52,999 nt of DNA from Patescibacteria group bacterium (GCA_022564195.1 JADFLW010000010.1:1-52999); one strand, 5' to 3'. Positions 6,739 to 17,008 are shown, counted from the stretch's first letter. Notes: a model not told the origin generated them from the letters alone. Numbers and translations are program-made.

Positions 6739-7392
6739 TCAGCGAACGAAGATGAAGACGGCGTTTGATCCGTTCACCTCTCCACACCCCCTGCTCCAAT
6801 CGCCTTGAAGGTTGGCTCGGTGGCCTTCGCTTTTATCCCAGCCATATTCGACGATGTGGACACCGGAGAAATTTCCCTGCCAGAGATTTTCGGCGATTGA
6901 TGTGAAGCCTGCATAGTCATAGTCCCCATTCTGTATATGTTGATTGAATCCGTCGTGGCTGAAGCTATTCCCTATTTCTGTTGCTCTTTGGGCTGCGATT
7001 TCGCACAGTTGAGGATCGATGTATAGCTTGGTGAATCCATGCGCTTGTCGATACTGATTCGTGGCGGCGTTTAATTCTTCTGCGCTGGTCATTGATTCCG
7101 ATGGTGCATTGGGTATGGTGTAACAGCCTTCGGTGCCGTCTGGACAGGGAATCAGCTGATAGTTCTCAAGTTCCGGTGGCGATGTGGTTTGTGTCGATGG
7201 AGCTGGTGGTGGTGGTGTTGGCGTCGCAATTGGTCGTTTTGGGGGCGTTTCTCGCACCTTTTCTATCAGCGGGGCAGAAGTCGGAAGCTTCTCTCTTCCT
7301 ATGGACGGTGAATTTTGAATTCTTAAGATGATAAACGCTACTGCGAGCACGACCCAAAAGAGACGTGTGCCAACTTTTTGTAGGGTCTTCAT
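6739..7392 (-). CDS. CAP/SCP-like domain exported protein
   Basis: A 217-aa exported or membrane-anchored protein. An N-terminal hydrophobic helix (about 9-24) and a Pro/Thr-rich linker (PTPPPPAPSTQTTSPP) lead to a CAP (SCP/PR-1) domain with the usual marks: NQYRQAHGFTKLYIDPQL, ATEIGNSFSHDGF, AENLWQG and GHRANLQGDWSRGCGE. The His and Glu of the family cavity are present. The role in bacteria is unclear. I chose ATG 7392; an in-frame TTG lies 9 nt upstream at 7401. The gap to gspE is about 20 nt, so it is probably co-transcribed. Confidence 0.88.
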   Translation of the reverse strand: MKTLQKVGTRLFWVVLAVAFIILRIQNSPSIGREKLPTSAPLIEKVRETPPKRPIATPTPPPPAPSTQTTSPPELENYQLIPCPDGTEGCYTIPNAPSESMTSAEELNAATNQYRQAHGFTKLYIDPQLCEIAAQRATEIGNSFSHDGFNQHIQNGDYDYAGFTSIAENLWQGNFSGVHIVEYGWDKSEGHRANLQGDWSRGCGEVNGSNAVFIFVR

Positions 7393-7413
7393 TGTCTCCA
7401 AGCAGAATCTTTT

Positions 7414-8664
7414 CTACGAGACTCTCAGGCTGTTTCTTAATACTTCTTCGACGCTGGTAATGCCTTGTTCAGACTTTTCTAGTCCGTCTCGCAGGAGTGT
7501 CGTGAACCCCTCTTTCCGAAGCGATTCTCGGAGGTTGTCTTCATTCACTTTTTTGCGGATGTGGTCACGGACGTTGCCGTCCATCTTCAAGACTTCGTAA
7601 ATTCCTGTTCTCCCTTTGTATGCAAGCTTCCGACAGGAGGGACAGCCTGGGCCTTTCATGAGTTGTTTCGGTGGCCGACCCAGGATTTGCTGGAAGAGCT
7701 CTACTTCGTCTGGGGTAGGTTGGTAGGGGGCCCGGCAGTTCTCACAGAGCTTTCGTACCAGTCGTTGGGCGACCACCCCCAACAGAGAGGAGTTTAACAG
7801 ATACGTTTCTATTCCGAGATCGAGCAGTCGAAACAGGGCTCCGACGCTATCCTCAGCATGGACTGTTGAGAGAACCAACTGTCCCGTTAACCCTGACTCG
7901 ACTGCAATTTCGGAGGTTTCCTGGTCGCGGATTTCTCCGACAAAGATGATGTCCGGGACAAGGCGCAAGACGGTCCGCAGACCTTCCGCGAAGGTGAATC
8001 CGGTTTCTTCTCTGGTTTGCATTTGATTCACGCCATATAATTGGAACTCTACCGGATCTTCGATCGTCATGATGTTGTAGTTTTGGTTCTCATTCATTTT
8101 GCTGATGGTTGAATATAATGTGGTGGTTTTTCCGCAGCCTGTCGGTCCGCACACCAGGATCAATCCAGCCATCGATTGAAGCATGTCATTGTAGATTTGG
8201 TAGGCGTTTTGGTTGAATCCCAGTTGCGCAAGCTCCATGACGATTGTTTGTTTTTCATGGATGCGGATAACGATCATTTCTCCGTGTATGGTTTGGGCGA
8301 TTTCCACACGGAGGTTGACCACCCTGCCTTCCAGGTCCAGTGTGAACTGGCCTTCCTGGATCCGTCGTTTTTCCGTTGGATCAAGCTCTGCGAGCACCTT
8401 TATTCTCGAGGATATCTCTGGGTAAGAATCGTGGCTTATTTCTCCTAATTTGTAGAGGACGCCGTCAATCTTTGCGCGCAGGCGGACAGCATTTTTTAGC
8501 GATTCGAAGAGAATGTCAGATGCTGATAGGCCAACGGATTCGCGAATGATCGTGTTGACGAAGGTGGTGGCGTTTATGGGAGATTGGTCGAATGCGTCTC
8601 TTAGAAATCGGGAAGTGACGGTGCGGGTCTCTTCTGGTTTCTTGTCTTGCTTGGGGTTGTCCAT
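7414..8664 (-). CDS. GspE/PilB family secretion ATPase
   Basis: A 416-aa hexameric ATPase of type II secretion/type IV pilus assembly. Visible motifs (numbered from ATG 8664): Walker A GPTGCGKTTT (about 173-182), Asp-box IEDPVEFQ, Walker B DIIFVGEIRD (about 238-247), His-box TVHAEDSVGALFRL, and the zinc tetracysteine CENC...CPSC (307, 310, 341, 344). It lacks the N-terminal T2SSE_N/MshEN domain of full-length PilB (usually 550+ aa). No pilin or PilC genes lie nearby. The start is fixed by GGAAGG (8670-8675) five bases before the ATG. A candidate promoter is TTGACC (8705-8710), 17 nt, TACGGT (8682-8687). Confidence 0.93.
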   Translation of the reverse strand: MDNPKQDKKPEETRTVTSRFLRDAFDQSPINATTFVNTIIRESVGLSASDILFESLKNAVRLRAKIDGVLYKLGEISHDSYPEISSRIKVLAELDPTEKRRIQEGQFTLDLEGRVVNLRVEIAQTIHGEMIVIRIHEKQTIVMELAQLGFNQNAYQIYNDMLQSMAGLILVCGPTGCGKTTTLYSTISKMNENQNYNIMTIEDPVEFQLYGVNQMQTREETGFTFAEGLRTVLRLVPDIIFVGEIRDQETSEIAVESGLTGQLVLSTVHAEDSVGALFRLLDLGIETYLLNSSLLGVVAQRLVRKLCENCRAPYQPTPDEVELFQQILGRPPKQLMKGPGCPSCRKLAYKGRTGIYEVLKMDGNVRDHIRKKVNEDNLRESLRKEGFTTLLRDGLEKSEQGITSVEEVLRNSLRVS

Positions 8665-8755
8665 TTGGGCCTTCCGAGATAACCGTAACACAGCCTAGAC
8701 ACTCGGTCAATTCAGCAATGACACATTTACTGTGGCGAAAGTAGCGGATGGCGGT

Positions 8756-10111
8756 TTAGGAGCGTTTGATGGTGTAGCTTCGGTAGTGGAAGAGAAAGGC
8801 TGCTGGGGTGTCTTCGACAAGGAAACGTTGGAAGTCTTGATAGATCTGCGTTCTTTCTTTTTTGTCTATTGTTTGTCTTCCATCCTCAAGCAGCTTGTCA
8901 ACCTTCGGACTATTGTAGCGTGTAAGGTTTGTCGATTGGGTGGAGTGCCAAAGGCTATACTGGTCTGGGTCGGGTGGGATCTCTTGGGCAATAAGCAGGA
9001 CCTGGAAGTTTTCGGGTAAGAAGGTTGCCACTTTTATTGTTGTTTGAATACCGAGCTTTACCCATTCCTTTTTAATGTCTTCTGCGAGCGTTAGGTACGG
9101 GAGTGTGGTGGTCAACTCGAGGGTTTTCGTCACCGGTTGCCCTTCCTCCTGACTAGTTTGAAGGAGTCGTTTTGCCGTGTCCAGATTATACTCGTAGGGT
9201 TTTACTTGTGGATTGTAAGCCCATGAGTCTGGATGAATGGGGCTTAGGGCTCTCACTCCGTCCTGCGATTTGTCAGGGACTGCGTAGGTGAGGGCTTGGC
9301 GAAGACTTTTGTCTGAGATATTTGCGTCTTGGGTGTTGAAAAACAGTGCGACATATCGGTCCTTATGTACTACTTCTTCGACGATGGTATTGGGCCAGTT
9401 GGCCAGCTCTCCGGGGGATGATAACTCAAGAATCTGATCCACTTCTCCAAGCTTGAATGCTATGATCGCTGCTTCTTGCGTGTTATAGAAGCGATACTTA
9501 AGTATGAGGTCTTTTGACTTAAGAACAAGTTCAGTGATGATTGGACCATTGCGGGAGATTTTTTTCACCTTCATCGGTCCAACACCCAACAGTGTTATTT
9601 TTTTCGGAAACAGTTTTGACTTTTTGGAGCGAAAGAGAGGTTGGCTGACGACCGTTGGAAAGGGGGCAAATGGCTCTTTCAATTCGAATACAACTTCGGA
9701 ATCGGAGACATCACGGGTTTGAACATCGGAGAAATTGTAGTTGACGTCTGCGGCCGTAAATGGCTTCCCATCGTGCCATTGCACATCGGTGCGCAGCGTA
9801 AGCCGATACTGCTTGCCCTCTTTCTCCACGCTGTACTTTTGGGCCAGCGACGGTGTCGCCTCTCCCGAGGGCGTAATTGCAGTGAGTCCTTGGCTCACTT
9901 GGTTTTGAATGAACAATGGTAGCTCTGAGAGCGTTGGTCGTCCGATGACCGCTACTCTCTCTTTGGGTTTTGGCCTGGGAATGACAGCCATTACCCTTGG
10001 GGCGAGCAGCGCCCCGAAGACCCCAAGCACTATTCCTAACAATAGCAGTCGGGTGTGTCTTTTTATGAACCCAATAAGCATCCAATACGTGAATCGGATT
10101 TTTTTGATCAT
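8756..10111 (-). CDS. ABC transporter family 5 substrate-binding protein
   Basis: About 451 aa, an oligopeptide/dipeptide-type (SBP_bac_5, DppA/OppA-like) extracytoplasmic binding protein. It is anchored by an N-terminal helix (LLLLGIVLGVFGALLAPRVM, about 22-41) with no lipobox Cys seen. Family hallmarks include LRTDVQWHDGKPFTAADVNY and the C-terminal IYQDFQRFLVEDTPAAFLFH. No permease or ATPase genes are adjacent, so it is an orphan here. I chose ATG 10111, 5 nt after the secG stop; an in-frame TTG at 10120 overlaps secG. Confidence 0.9.
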   Translation of the reverse strand: MIKKIRFTYWMLIGFIKRHTRLLLLGIVLGVFGALLAPRVMAVIPRPKPKERVAVIGRPTLSELPLFIQNQVSQGLTAITPSGEATPSLAQKYSVEKEGKQYRLTLRTDVQWHDGKPFTAADVNYNFSDVQTRDVSDSEVVFELKEPFAPFPTVVSQPLFRSKKSKLFPKKITLLGVGPMKVKKISRNGPIITELVLKSKDLILKYRFYNTQEAAIIAFKLGEVDQILELSSPGELANWPNTIVEEVVHKDRYVALFFNTQDANISDKSLRQALTYAVPDKSQDGVRALSPIHPDSWAYNPQVKPYEYNLDTAKRLLQTSQEEGQPVTKTLELTTTLPYLTLAEDIKKEWVKLGIQTTIKVATFLPENFQVLLIAQEIPPDPDQYSLWHSTQSTNLTRYNSPKVDKLLEDGRQTIDKKERTQIYQDFQRFLVEDTPAAFLFHYRSYTIKRS

Positions 10112-10116
10112 GGGCT

Positions 10117-10335
10117 TCAACTGATCAAGAGGTTGACGATGGCAAAGGCGAGGAACAGCACGACGAGTGCTATCGTGGAATACAGAAGAATGCGTTCAAC
10201 GCCTCTTTTGGATCGATAGGTTTCTCCTCCTCCACCCCATGCACTGCCCAAACCCGTTCCTGTCGCTTGAAGGAGGATGGTTCCGACCAAAAGGATGGAC
10301 AGAACAATTTGTATTACGAACAAAAATGATTGCAT
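10117..10335 (-). CDS. secG: Preprotein translocase subunit SecG
   Basis: At 72 aa it has the family size: two hydrophobic helices (about 5-23 and 50-71) joined by the Gly-rich SAWGGGGETYRSKRGVERIL loop. SecG assists SecYE in protein export. A TATACT lies 10 nt before the ATG. The gene is followed at once by the substrate-binding protein. Confidence 0.93.
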   Translation of the reverse strand: MQSFLFVIQIVLSILLVGTILLQATGTGLGSAWGGGGETYRSKRGVERILLYSTIALVVLFLAFAIVNLLIS

Positions 10336-10360
10336 TCGTTTTTTGAGTATATCATACCAT

Positions 10361-10768
10361 TCAGCTTTCGGTTGAGAGCCAGAAGAGAAAGGAGTTGGTG
10401 ATGCTTAGGGTTAGTGATGCGAGGACCAAGGTCCAAAACTTAGAGATTTCAAGCTGGGGAATGGTGAACCCTTGGTAATTGAATCCCTCGAATGTAAAAG
10501 CGCTCACGCTTAGGTCAGCGACGAGCAGTGTTAGGAGGAAGAGGATGATGACGTTGACAAGCCACCTGAAAGCGCCGAGTGTCAAGAGGTTAATAGGAAG
10601 CAGGAGGAGCGAGATGATTGGCCGAATGAGAAGGTTTATGATTGCAAGCACCAGTATCGCTCCAATCAGTGATTGTATTCCGCCAGTGTTTGTGACTCCC
10701 GGTAGGAGCATGACGGCCGCTTGGAGCGCGGCGAGATTGATGGCGAATGAGCGAATGAGGGATTTCAT
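10361..10768 (-). CDS. Four-helix membrane protein, phage holin superfamily IV-like
   Basis: A 135-aa integral membrane protein with four hydrophobic segments (about 8-24, 31-48, 52-84, 112-130). The INLLIRPIISLLLLPINLLT segment is typical of the PF04020 (mycobacterial four-TM holin-like) family, common in many bacteria and not necessarily phage-related. Function is unknown. TAAAAT followed by six bases precedes the ATG at 10768, suggesting a leaderless mRNA. Confidence 0.85.
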   Translation of the reverse strand: MKSLIRSFAINLAALQAAVMLLPGVTNTGGIQSLIGAILVLAIINLLIRPIISLLLLPINLLTLGAFRWLVNVIILFLLTLLVADLSVSAFTFEGFNYQGFTIPQLEISKFWTLVLASLTLSITNSFLFWLSTES

Positions 10769-10831
10769 AGGAAGATTTTACATTGTTTCATTGCTACATT
10801 GCTACATTGTTGAATAGACAGAAATAGAGGG

Positions 10832-12190
10832 TTATCGTGACTGAGTTTGGGATGTGAATTCTTTCTGGCGCAACAGCGTATGGTAGCCTTTTGCAAACCG
10901 ATGGGCTTCATCCCTGAGATGCATGATGAGTTTGAGGGCAGGGGATGTTGTTGGGAGTTTGAGTACGTGGTACACCTGTTTCTTAAGAATGATATGCTCG
11001 AAGCGTTTTGCGATCCCCACAACCGGAATTCTGTGATGGAGCCCCGCAGTGGCCAAGGCTTGCTTTACAGCTTTCACCTGGGCTTTCCCTCCATCCACAA
11101 CAATCAATTCTGGGAGACGCCACTTCCTGTGTTTGATTCTTCGTATGAGTGTTTCATACAGCATGCTCGGATCGTCCGGTTCCGAAGTGAATCGAATCCT
11201 GAAGCGACGGTATTGCGCGGGATCAGGTTGACCGTTGGTGAAAACGATCATTGCGCCGGTTGCCTGCTTACCTGATAAGTTTGAGATATCGTAGGCTTCG
11301 ATTCGTGCAAACGGATTCTTTGGGAGTTGACTGTTCGTCCTTGCAATGAGCGGGGCGAGGGTTTTCCACAAAAGTACCCTTGCTTTCTCTTGCTTGTTAT
11401 CAGTCAACTCGGCTGTTTCTTCCCAAGTGGCCACACTCGGGCTTTGGGTGATCATCAGAATCGCATCGAGTTGATCTTTTAACTCCCCTGCTTTCTCGAA
11501 GCGGAGATCCTTTGCGGCTTCCTTCATTTCCTTTTCGATTTCCTTGACGATCTTTCGGCGTTTGCCCGTGAGGAAGAGTCGGAGATTGTTTATGTTTTGT
11601 GCGTATTCTTTCTTGGTCACTTTTCCTGTGCATGCCCCTGGGCAAAGGTTGAGATGTGCATAGAAGCAGGCTTTCTTGCGTTTCTTTTGTACAGGAGAAG
11701 CATTGCAGAACGGAAATGCCTTTCGTGCCAGTTTCAGCACTTTCTTGGCCTGGAATGCGGATGGGTATGGTCCGAAGGTGGTCCTTCTCCCGCTTAGAGT
11801 TGGGAGTTGTGTCTTTCTAGCTGTAAACACACGAGGAAACTCTTCGTTGGCAATAAGGATATACAGGGGTGTTTTTCCGTCTTTTAATCGGATGTTGAAC
11901 TTGGGCTGGTGGGCTCGAATCATTTCGGCTTCCGTGAGCACCGCCTCAAGATCGCTTTTTTCTCTAGTCCATTTGAGTCTCATTGCTTGGGAAAGGAGCA
12001 GGCGGGTTTTGCGGTTTGGATCGGATTTTCTCCTGTACGAGCTGATTCTATTCCGAAGATTTCGGGCTTTGCCCACGTAGAGCACCTCTCCTTTTTCGGA
12101 GAGAAAGTAGTAGACCCCGGGCTCGCGTGGAGGTTGCGGCAAGTGCCGTTCCCATTCCCACTGCCAGTGCGTACTCCGGTGCCTGGGCAT
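10832..12190 (-). CDS. uvrC: Excinuclease ABC subunit C, short form
   Basis: About 452 aa, the dual-incision nuclease of nucleotide excision repair. It has a GIY-YIG domain (PGVYYFLSEKGEVLYVGKAR, about 23-42), a UVR motif (EMKEAAKDLRFEKAGELKDQ, about 215-234) and an RNase H-like nuclease domain with IEAYDISNLSG, VDGGKAQ and RDEAHRFA. It ends right after that domain, so the tandem helix-hairpin-helix region of standard ~600-aa UvrC is missing. ATG 12190 gives 22 residues before PGVYYF. Any usable start overlaps the upstream transglutaminase gene (to 12048) in another frame. Confidence 0.92.
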   Translation of the reverse strand: MPRHRSTHWQWEWERHLPQPPREPGVYYFLSEKGEVLYVGKARNLRNRISSYRRKSDPNRKTRLLLSQAMRLKWTREKSDLEAVLTEAEMIRAHQPKFNIRLKDGKTPLYILIANEEFPRVFTARKTQLPTLSGRRTTFGPYPSAFQAKKVLKLARKAFPFCNASPVQKKRKKACFYAHLNLCPGACTGKVTKKEYAQNINNLRLFLTGKRRKIVKEIEKEMKEAAKDLRFEKAGELKDQLDAILMITQSPSVATWEETAELTDNKQEKARVLLWKTLAPLIARTNSQLPKNPFARIEAYDISNLSGKQATGAMIVFTNGQPDPAQYRRFRIRFTSEPDDPSMLYETLIRRIKHRKWRLPELIVVDGGKAQVKAVKQALATAGLHHRIPVVGIAKRFEHIILKKQVYHVLKLPTTSPALKLIMHLRDEAHRFAKGYHTLLRQKEFTSQTQSR

Positions 12191-13934
12191 AGATCGGCTT
12201 GACAGTGATTTTTGTGGCATACGTTTTACCGGCTACTTGTATTTGTAGTGTTGCCTCGCTTTTTCGTAGCAAATTCTTACTTGTCACCCGGATTGGCACT
12301 TCATAGGTTGTGTACGGGAGCATTGCTTGAAGTGGGTTTTGGGTTGGGCTTAGTATATCAAACCCATCTGACCAGAACGTAACTTGCGTGTCGTGAGCTG
12401 CGACATTCCCTGTGTTTGTGATTGAGATGGTGCCACTTCTCGCAAAGCCTGCCCTCATCTCTTGGGGAAGGCCGACTCGCACTTCAAGTTCTGTGCGGAT
12501 CTCAGGATCCTCTGGAGCAGGGGTTACAGTGATGTCTTTCCCTTGGGAGCCAGAAATTTTGTAGAACCCTGCTGGATATGGGGTCTGTGGGTTGCTGCCA
12601 TGGATAACGAAGACAAAGTGATTGAGATCAAATCGGGAAAAGTAGTCGATGCCAAGGGTTGTGTTCCCCCAAGTTGGATCGACAGGAATCCAGATTTTTC
12701 GAACGTTGTCATAGTATTCAGGCCAGGCGTGCAAAATATCTTGGCGAAGGCTTAAGGGTCGTAAGTTTACGTTTTGCGTATAGGCGAATCCATTCAGCTC
12801 TCTTGCTGGAATACCGGCGGCGCGCGCTAATGTCACAAACAGATCAGTGAACTCCATGCAAATTGCTTGGTCCGGGTATGCCAGGGCACCTTTCGCTCCT
12901 AAACGGGTGTTTCCAGCCTGAATCCGATCGTAGTTGTAGGATAAGTTTTCGACGACGTAGTTATAGATGTTTTCTGGGGTTTTAAGTTTCGCAGCCAGCT
13001 CTTGTATTCCGGGATCTTCAACTTGCCAGGGGATTTCTTGATCCAGGTACTCGTTGGCTGGAAGGGTGTTGTAGCCTGCAAGAACTTGAGGAGTGAGATA
13101 GAGAATAGCAAATCCCGCGGCTCGGATTTGAAGAGCTTGTCCAGCATCCACCTTAAAACTTGCGAGCCAGTTTCCATCATCGTCGATTTGGATCTTCAAG
13201 GGTTCTGGCGTGATGCTGTCGTAGAGGACCTTCTGATACGGCGTGTCAGGTGGAAGGGCAATTTTGACGACCTTGCCTATTGGTCCGGGATTCTCAAGGG
13301 AGTAGCGTAGATTGAAAGAGAGGACCTGTTTTTCCCCAAAGATGGCAGTGATTCCCCTTTTCTGGAGTGCATCTTTGGTGAACTCGAATGTGATCGTCCC
13401 CTCTTGCTCTGAGCGCTCTTTGGGCTGTGGGGTCATTTGGACTGGGTCTTTAAACTCTGCTGGCACAGAGAGTTGAACGAGGTAGGTGCTGAACTCGTTG
13501 ATGTCCTCGGGGCGAGGGATGTTGATTTCCCAGATTCTTCCAACTTGTTGCGCGACATCCTCATCCTCGTATCCAATGGAGAAGGACAACGTTTGTCCGA
13601 GACCTGCTGCTTTTTCATTGAAACTGAATGAGAGTGTTGTGGTGTTGCTGGTGGTTCGGACGTTTGGGTTTATAAAGCCTACAGCATCTTTTGCCCAGAC
13701 ATTTTTTATTCGAGTTGAACCGATGGAGAGCGCGTAGTCTGTTGCATACACATTTGCACGTTTATTGGTCAGTGTGAGCTCATGCGTCACCGTGGTTTTT
13801 CCTTCAAGACTTACCTTGTAGATTGATTTGGAGTGTGCCTCAAACTCGCCTGCGGCTCGGGCATCTTGGGTGTTTAGAAGCAGTACAGCTGCGAGAACAG
13901 CAGTGGCTGCGACTGTTCTTCGGAAGAAGGACAT
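12048..13934 (-). CDS. Secreted transglutaminase-like domain protein
   Basis: About 628 aa. A signal peptide (VAATAVLAAVLLLNTQDARA, about 8-27) is followed by beta-rich N-terminal regions and a transglutaminase/cysteine-protease-like core: QAICMEFTDLFVTLARAAGI (catalytic Cys), LHAWPEYY (His) and WIPVDPTWGN (Asp). A C-terminal NEW3-like beta domain (TISITNTGNVAAHDTQVTFW) follows, then a short hydrophobic stretch and basic tail. It probably acts outside the cell on wall or surface proteins. ATG 13934 is chosen because it begins the signal peptide and has TACAAT six bases upstream. The last 143 nt overlap uvrC out of frame. Confidence 0.85.
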   Translation of the reverse strand: MSFFRRTVAATAVLAAVLLLNTQDARAAGEFEAHSKSIYKVSLEGKTTVTHELTLTNKRANVYATDYALSIGSTRIKNVWAKDAVGFINPNVRTTSNTTTLSFSFNEKAAGLGQTLSFSIGYEDEDVAQQVGRIWEINIPRPEDINEFSTYLVQLSVPAEFKDPVQMTPQPKERSEQEGTITFEFTKDALQKRGITAIFGEKQVLSFNLRYSLENPGPIGKVVKIALPPDTPYQKVLYDSITPEPLKIQIDDDGNWLASFKVDAGQALQIRAAGFAILYLTPQVLAGYNTLPANEYLDQEIPWQVEDPGIQELAAKLKTPENIYNYVVENLSYNYDRIQAGNTRLGAKGALAYPDQAICMEFTDLFVTLARAAGIPARELNGFAYTQNVNLRPLSLRQDILHAWPEYYDNVRKIWIPVDPTWGNTTLGIDYFSRFDLNHFVFVIHGSNPQTPYPAGFYKISGSQGKDITVTPAPEDPEIRTELEVRVGLPQEMRAGFARSGTISITNTGNVAAHDTQVTFWSDGFDILSPTQNPLQAMLPYTTYEVPIRVTSKNLLRKSEATLQIQVAGKTYATKITVKPIYAQAPEYALAVGMGTALAATSTRARGLLLSLRKRRGALRGQSPKSSE

Positions 13935-13940
13935 GGATCC

Positions 13941-13946
13941 ATTGTA
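13941..13946 (-). promoter_or_regulatory. Leaderless -10 box of the transglutaminase gene
   Basis: TACAAT on the minus strand, six bases before ATG 13934. The -35 is weak (TTTCTT-like). Confidence 0.45.
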
Positions 13947-13977
13947 ATCCAACGTATTGTGAGAAGAAACCAGAAAA

Positions 13978-16902
13978 TTAGACAAGAATCTCTTTGAGGA
14001 AGTGGCCGGTGTAGGAGTCTTTGGCCTTTGCGATTTCTTCGGGCGTGCCAGTGGCGACAATCTTGCCACCTTCGTCTCCGCCTTCTGGGCCGAGATCGAT
14101 GACCCAATCCGCGTTTTTTATGACATCGAGGTTGTGTTCGATGATGATGACGGTGTTCCCCGCATCGACCAACCTTCTCAGGACGTTAAGAAGTTTCTGA
14201 AGATCGGCAAAGTGGAGGCCGGTGGTCGGTTCATCAAGTATGTAGATCGTGTGACCCGTGCCTCGTACAGAGAGCTCTCGTGCAATTTTGATTCTTTGGG
14301 CTTCTCCTCCAGAGAGTGTGGGTGCCGGCTGGCCGAGCTCGATGTAGCCTAAGCCAACGTCTTGAAGGGTTTCCAATTTCCGGGAGAGACCTGGGATGTT
14401 TTTGAAAAACTCCACCGCTTCGTCGACAGTCATGTGCAAGACGTTGTCTATCGGCTTTCCCCTGTAGTGGATTTGGAGGGTTTCGGTGTTGTAGCGGGAC
14501 CCTTTGCATACTTCGCAGGTGACGTAGACATCCGGCAGAAACTGCATCTCAACTCTCTCCTGTCCGCCACCCTGACAGGCTTCACAGCGTCCGCCGCGTA
14601 CATTGAACGAAAACCTTCCCGGTTTGTATCCGCGAATTGCCGCTTCACGAGTGGAGGCAAAGAGCTTTCGTATGTAGTCGAATGCTTTGGTATAGGTAGC
14701 AGGATTTGATCTTGGGGTTCTTCCGATCGGACTTTGATCAATTAAGCTCACTCTGGTGATGTCCCCCACTCCTCGGATGGTGTCGAACTCCCCGGGACTT
14801 TCGCGGTACAGGAAATTTAACTCCCGCATCAGTGCGTGATAGAGGATGTCGTGGACGAGTGTCGATTTTCCCGAACCGGAGACACCGCATATGCATATCA
14901 GCTTGTCTAGCGGAAAGCGAACCGTGATGTCTTTCAGGTTATGCTGCCGGCAGCCTTCGAGGATGAGCAGATCGTTTCGCTGGTTTGTGTCTTTGTCACT
15001 CTTTGTGATGGCTATGCGTTTCTTCCCAGAAAGGTACTGACCGGTGAGTGATTTTCTCTCGCTTTTGATAGCGGCTGGTGTCCCCGCGGCCACGATGCTC
15101 CCTCCATGCTTTCCTGCTCCAGGGCCGAAGTCGATGATCCAGTCGGCGCTTTCCATGGTCTCTCTGTCGTGCTCCACAATAAGTACCGTGTTGCCCAAGT
15201 CGCGAAGGTTTTTGAGGGTAGAGATTAAGCGCTTGTTATCGTGTTGGTGCAGGCCAATTGTGGGCTCGTCAAGGACATACAACACCCCCGATAACCCGGT
15301 CCCAATTTGAGAGGCAAGCCGGATGCGTTGGGCCTCTCCCCCAGCAAGGGTGGCAGCCTCACGATTCAGTGTAAGATATGAGAGTCCAACTGAGGTGAGG
15401 AATTTGAGACGAGTTTGGGTTTCTTTCAGGATCGGCGCGGCGATGATCGCCTCGCGTTCGGTGAGAATCTCGCTTACGGAATCGATCCAGTCGGCAGTGT
15501 TTTTGATTTGGATGTTGGTTACTTGAATGATGTTGCGATCTTGAATTGTTATTGAGAGCGCTTCTTTTTTGAGCCTCTTTCCTTGGCATGCAGGGCAGGT
15601 TTCTTTGCGCATGAATTTCTCGATCTCGCTTCGGACAATTTCTGAGTCGGTTTCTGAATAGCGACGATTGAGGTTGTTGATGAGCCCATCAAAGGTGGTG
15701 TCGAATGAGGTGGTTCGGCCATGGCGATTGGTGCCGAAAACGGTGAACACTCTTGAGTCGTCGCCAAAGAGCAGGAGGTCTTTGAGGGAGGCGGGAAGAT
15801 TCTTCCAAGGAGTCTCTGGCGATTCGTTGTAGTCGGTAAGGATCGTCTTCAGCGTCCTTGCGAACCAGGTGTCTTTTGCAGTCATGTGGGCAAACGGCAG
15901 GATCGCTCCCTGGGCGATCGAGAACTCTGGATTCACGACCAGCTCGGGCGCGACCTTTAAGAGCGAGCCGATGCCATTGCACTGCGGACAGGCGCCATGG
16001 GGGGAGTTGAAGGAAAAGGTTCGCGGTTCAATTTCAGGGAGGCTCAAGTTGCACTGGGGGCATGCGAATTTCTCCGAGTACAGGTGGTCTTCAAACAGCT
16101 TTGGCTTTTCTGGGAAGTCGAATCCCTTGTCTTTTACATCGGCGGCAATCATTAAGCCATCGGAGAGCTCGAGCCCTTGCTCGACAACAGTGGCAAGGCG
16201 ACTTTTGAGGTTAGCAACCGCGACTTTGTCTTTGGCATCGCGCGCTGAGAAGCTTAAGCGATCGAGTACCACGTCGATCGTGTGCTTGTTGGTTTTTATG
16301 AGGACGAAGTCTTCGTCCAGCTCGAATATCCTGCCGTCGATGCGAACCCGCCCGTAGCCCTGGGAGCGGAGATTGTCAAACAGCGCCGTGAATTCTCCCT
16401 TGCGGTCACGTACCACCGGCGCAAGGATCATGACTCTTGCCTGTTGTTTTTGCTCTGCTTTACTTACGATGTGGTCGAGGATAGCCTCTGTTATCTGTTG
16501 GGGAGACTGCTTGGCAATTTCCCTTCTGCACTCGGGGCAGTGCGGGTGACCGATGCGAGCAAACAGGAGCCGTAAATAGTCATAGATTTCGGTGATGGTG
16601 CCAACGGTTGAGCGGGGGTTGTGCGAGGTGGCCTTCTGATCAATGGAGATTGCGGGAGAGAGGCCTTTGATGGTCTCGACATCCGGCTTGTCCATGATGC
16701 CAAGGAATTGACGTGCATAGGCGCTTAATGACTCCACATACCGGCGTTGGCCTTCGGCATAGACGGTGTCGAATGCAAGCGAGCTTTTTCCACTTCCAGA
16801 AATGCCGGTGAATACCACCAGCTTGTTCTTGGGAATCTTGACGTTGATATTCTTAAGGTTATGCTGCCTAGCCCCCTTAACGTCTATGTACTCTTTCATC
16901 AT
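13978..16902 (-). CDS. uvrA: Excinuclease ABC subunit A
   Basis: A full-length UvrA of 974 aa, the ATP-dependent damage sensor that loads UvrB. Two ABC ATPase halves are present: Walker [15 protein letters not shown] (about 33-46) and [13 protein letters not shown], signature [12 protein letters not shown] and [12 protein letters not shown], and Walker [14 protein letters not shown] and [16 protein letters not shown]...CPQC and CEACQGGG...CEVCKG pairs mark its zinc modules. It precedes the transglutaminase/uvrC pair and follows uvrB, so all three excinuclease genes are within 9 kb. A good promoter lies at 16936-16964. Confidence 0.97.
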   Translation of the reverse strand: MMKEYIDVKGARQHNLKNINVKIPKNKLVVFTGISGSGKSSLAFDTVYAEGQRRYVESLSAYARQFLGIMDKPDVETIKGLSPAISIDQKATSHNPRSTVGTITEIYDYLRLLFARIGHPHCPECRREIAKQSPQQITEAILDHIVSKAEQKQQARVMILAPVVRDRKGEFTALFDNLRSQGYGRVRIDGRIFELDEDFVLIKTNKHTIDVVLDRLSFSARDAKDKVAVANLKSRLATVVEQGLELSDGLMIAADVKDKGFDFPEKPKLFEDHLYSEKFACPQCNLSLPEIEPRTFSFNSPHGACPQCNGIGSLLKVAPELVVNPEFSIAQGAILPFAHMTAKDTWFARTLKTILTDYNESPETPWKNLPASLKDLLLFGDDSRVFTVFGTNRHGRTTSFDTTFDGLINNLNRRYSETDSEIVRSEIEKFMRKETCPACQGKRLKKEALSITIQDRNIIQVTNIQIKNTADWIDSVSEILTEREAIIAAPILKETQTRLKFLTSVGLSYLTLNREAATLAGGEAQRIRLASQIGTGLSGVLYVLDEPTIGLHQHDNKRLISTLKNLRDLGNTVLIVEHDRETMESADWIIDFGPGAGKHGGSIVAAGTPAAIKSERKSLTGQYLSGKKRIAITKSDKDTNQRNDLLILEGCRQHNLKDITVRFPLDKLICICGVSGSGKSTLVHDILYHALMRELNFLYRESPGEFDTIRGVGDITRVSLIDQSPIGRTPRSNPATYTKAFDYIRKLFASTREAAIRGYKPGRFSFNVRGGRCEACQGGGQERVEMQFLPDVYVTCEVCKGSRYNTETLQIHYRGKPIDNVLHMTVDEAVEFFKNIPGLSRKLETLQDVGLGYIELGQPAPTLSGGEAQRIKIARELSVRGTGHTIYILDEPTTGLHFADLQKLLNVLRRLVDAGNTVIIIEHNLDVIKNADWVIDLGPEGGDEGGKIVATGTPEEIAKAKDSYTGHFLKEILV

Positions 16903-16935
16903 CCTGTCCGTAAAGAATACGAAGGTCGAAGCTTC

Positions 16936-16964
16936 ATTATACGTGGAGAGCGAGCAGATGTGAA
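16936..16964 (-). promoter_or_regulatory. Promoter of uvrA
   Basis: TTCACA (16959-16964), 17-nt spacer, TATAAT (16936-16941), on the minus strand, about 33 nt before ATG 16902. Confidence 0.65.
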
Positions 16965-17008
16965 GGGTGCGAGGCGGAGAATATTGTGCTCTTGTGCGTA
17001 GAGAAAAG

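Noticed and set aside
10780-10815. Tandem TGCTACAT units before the holin-like gene
   Set aside because: Only two units plus degenerate flanks; too short to call more than local low complexity.
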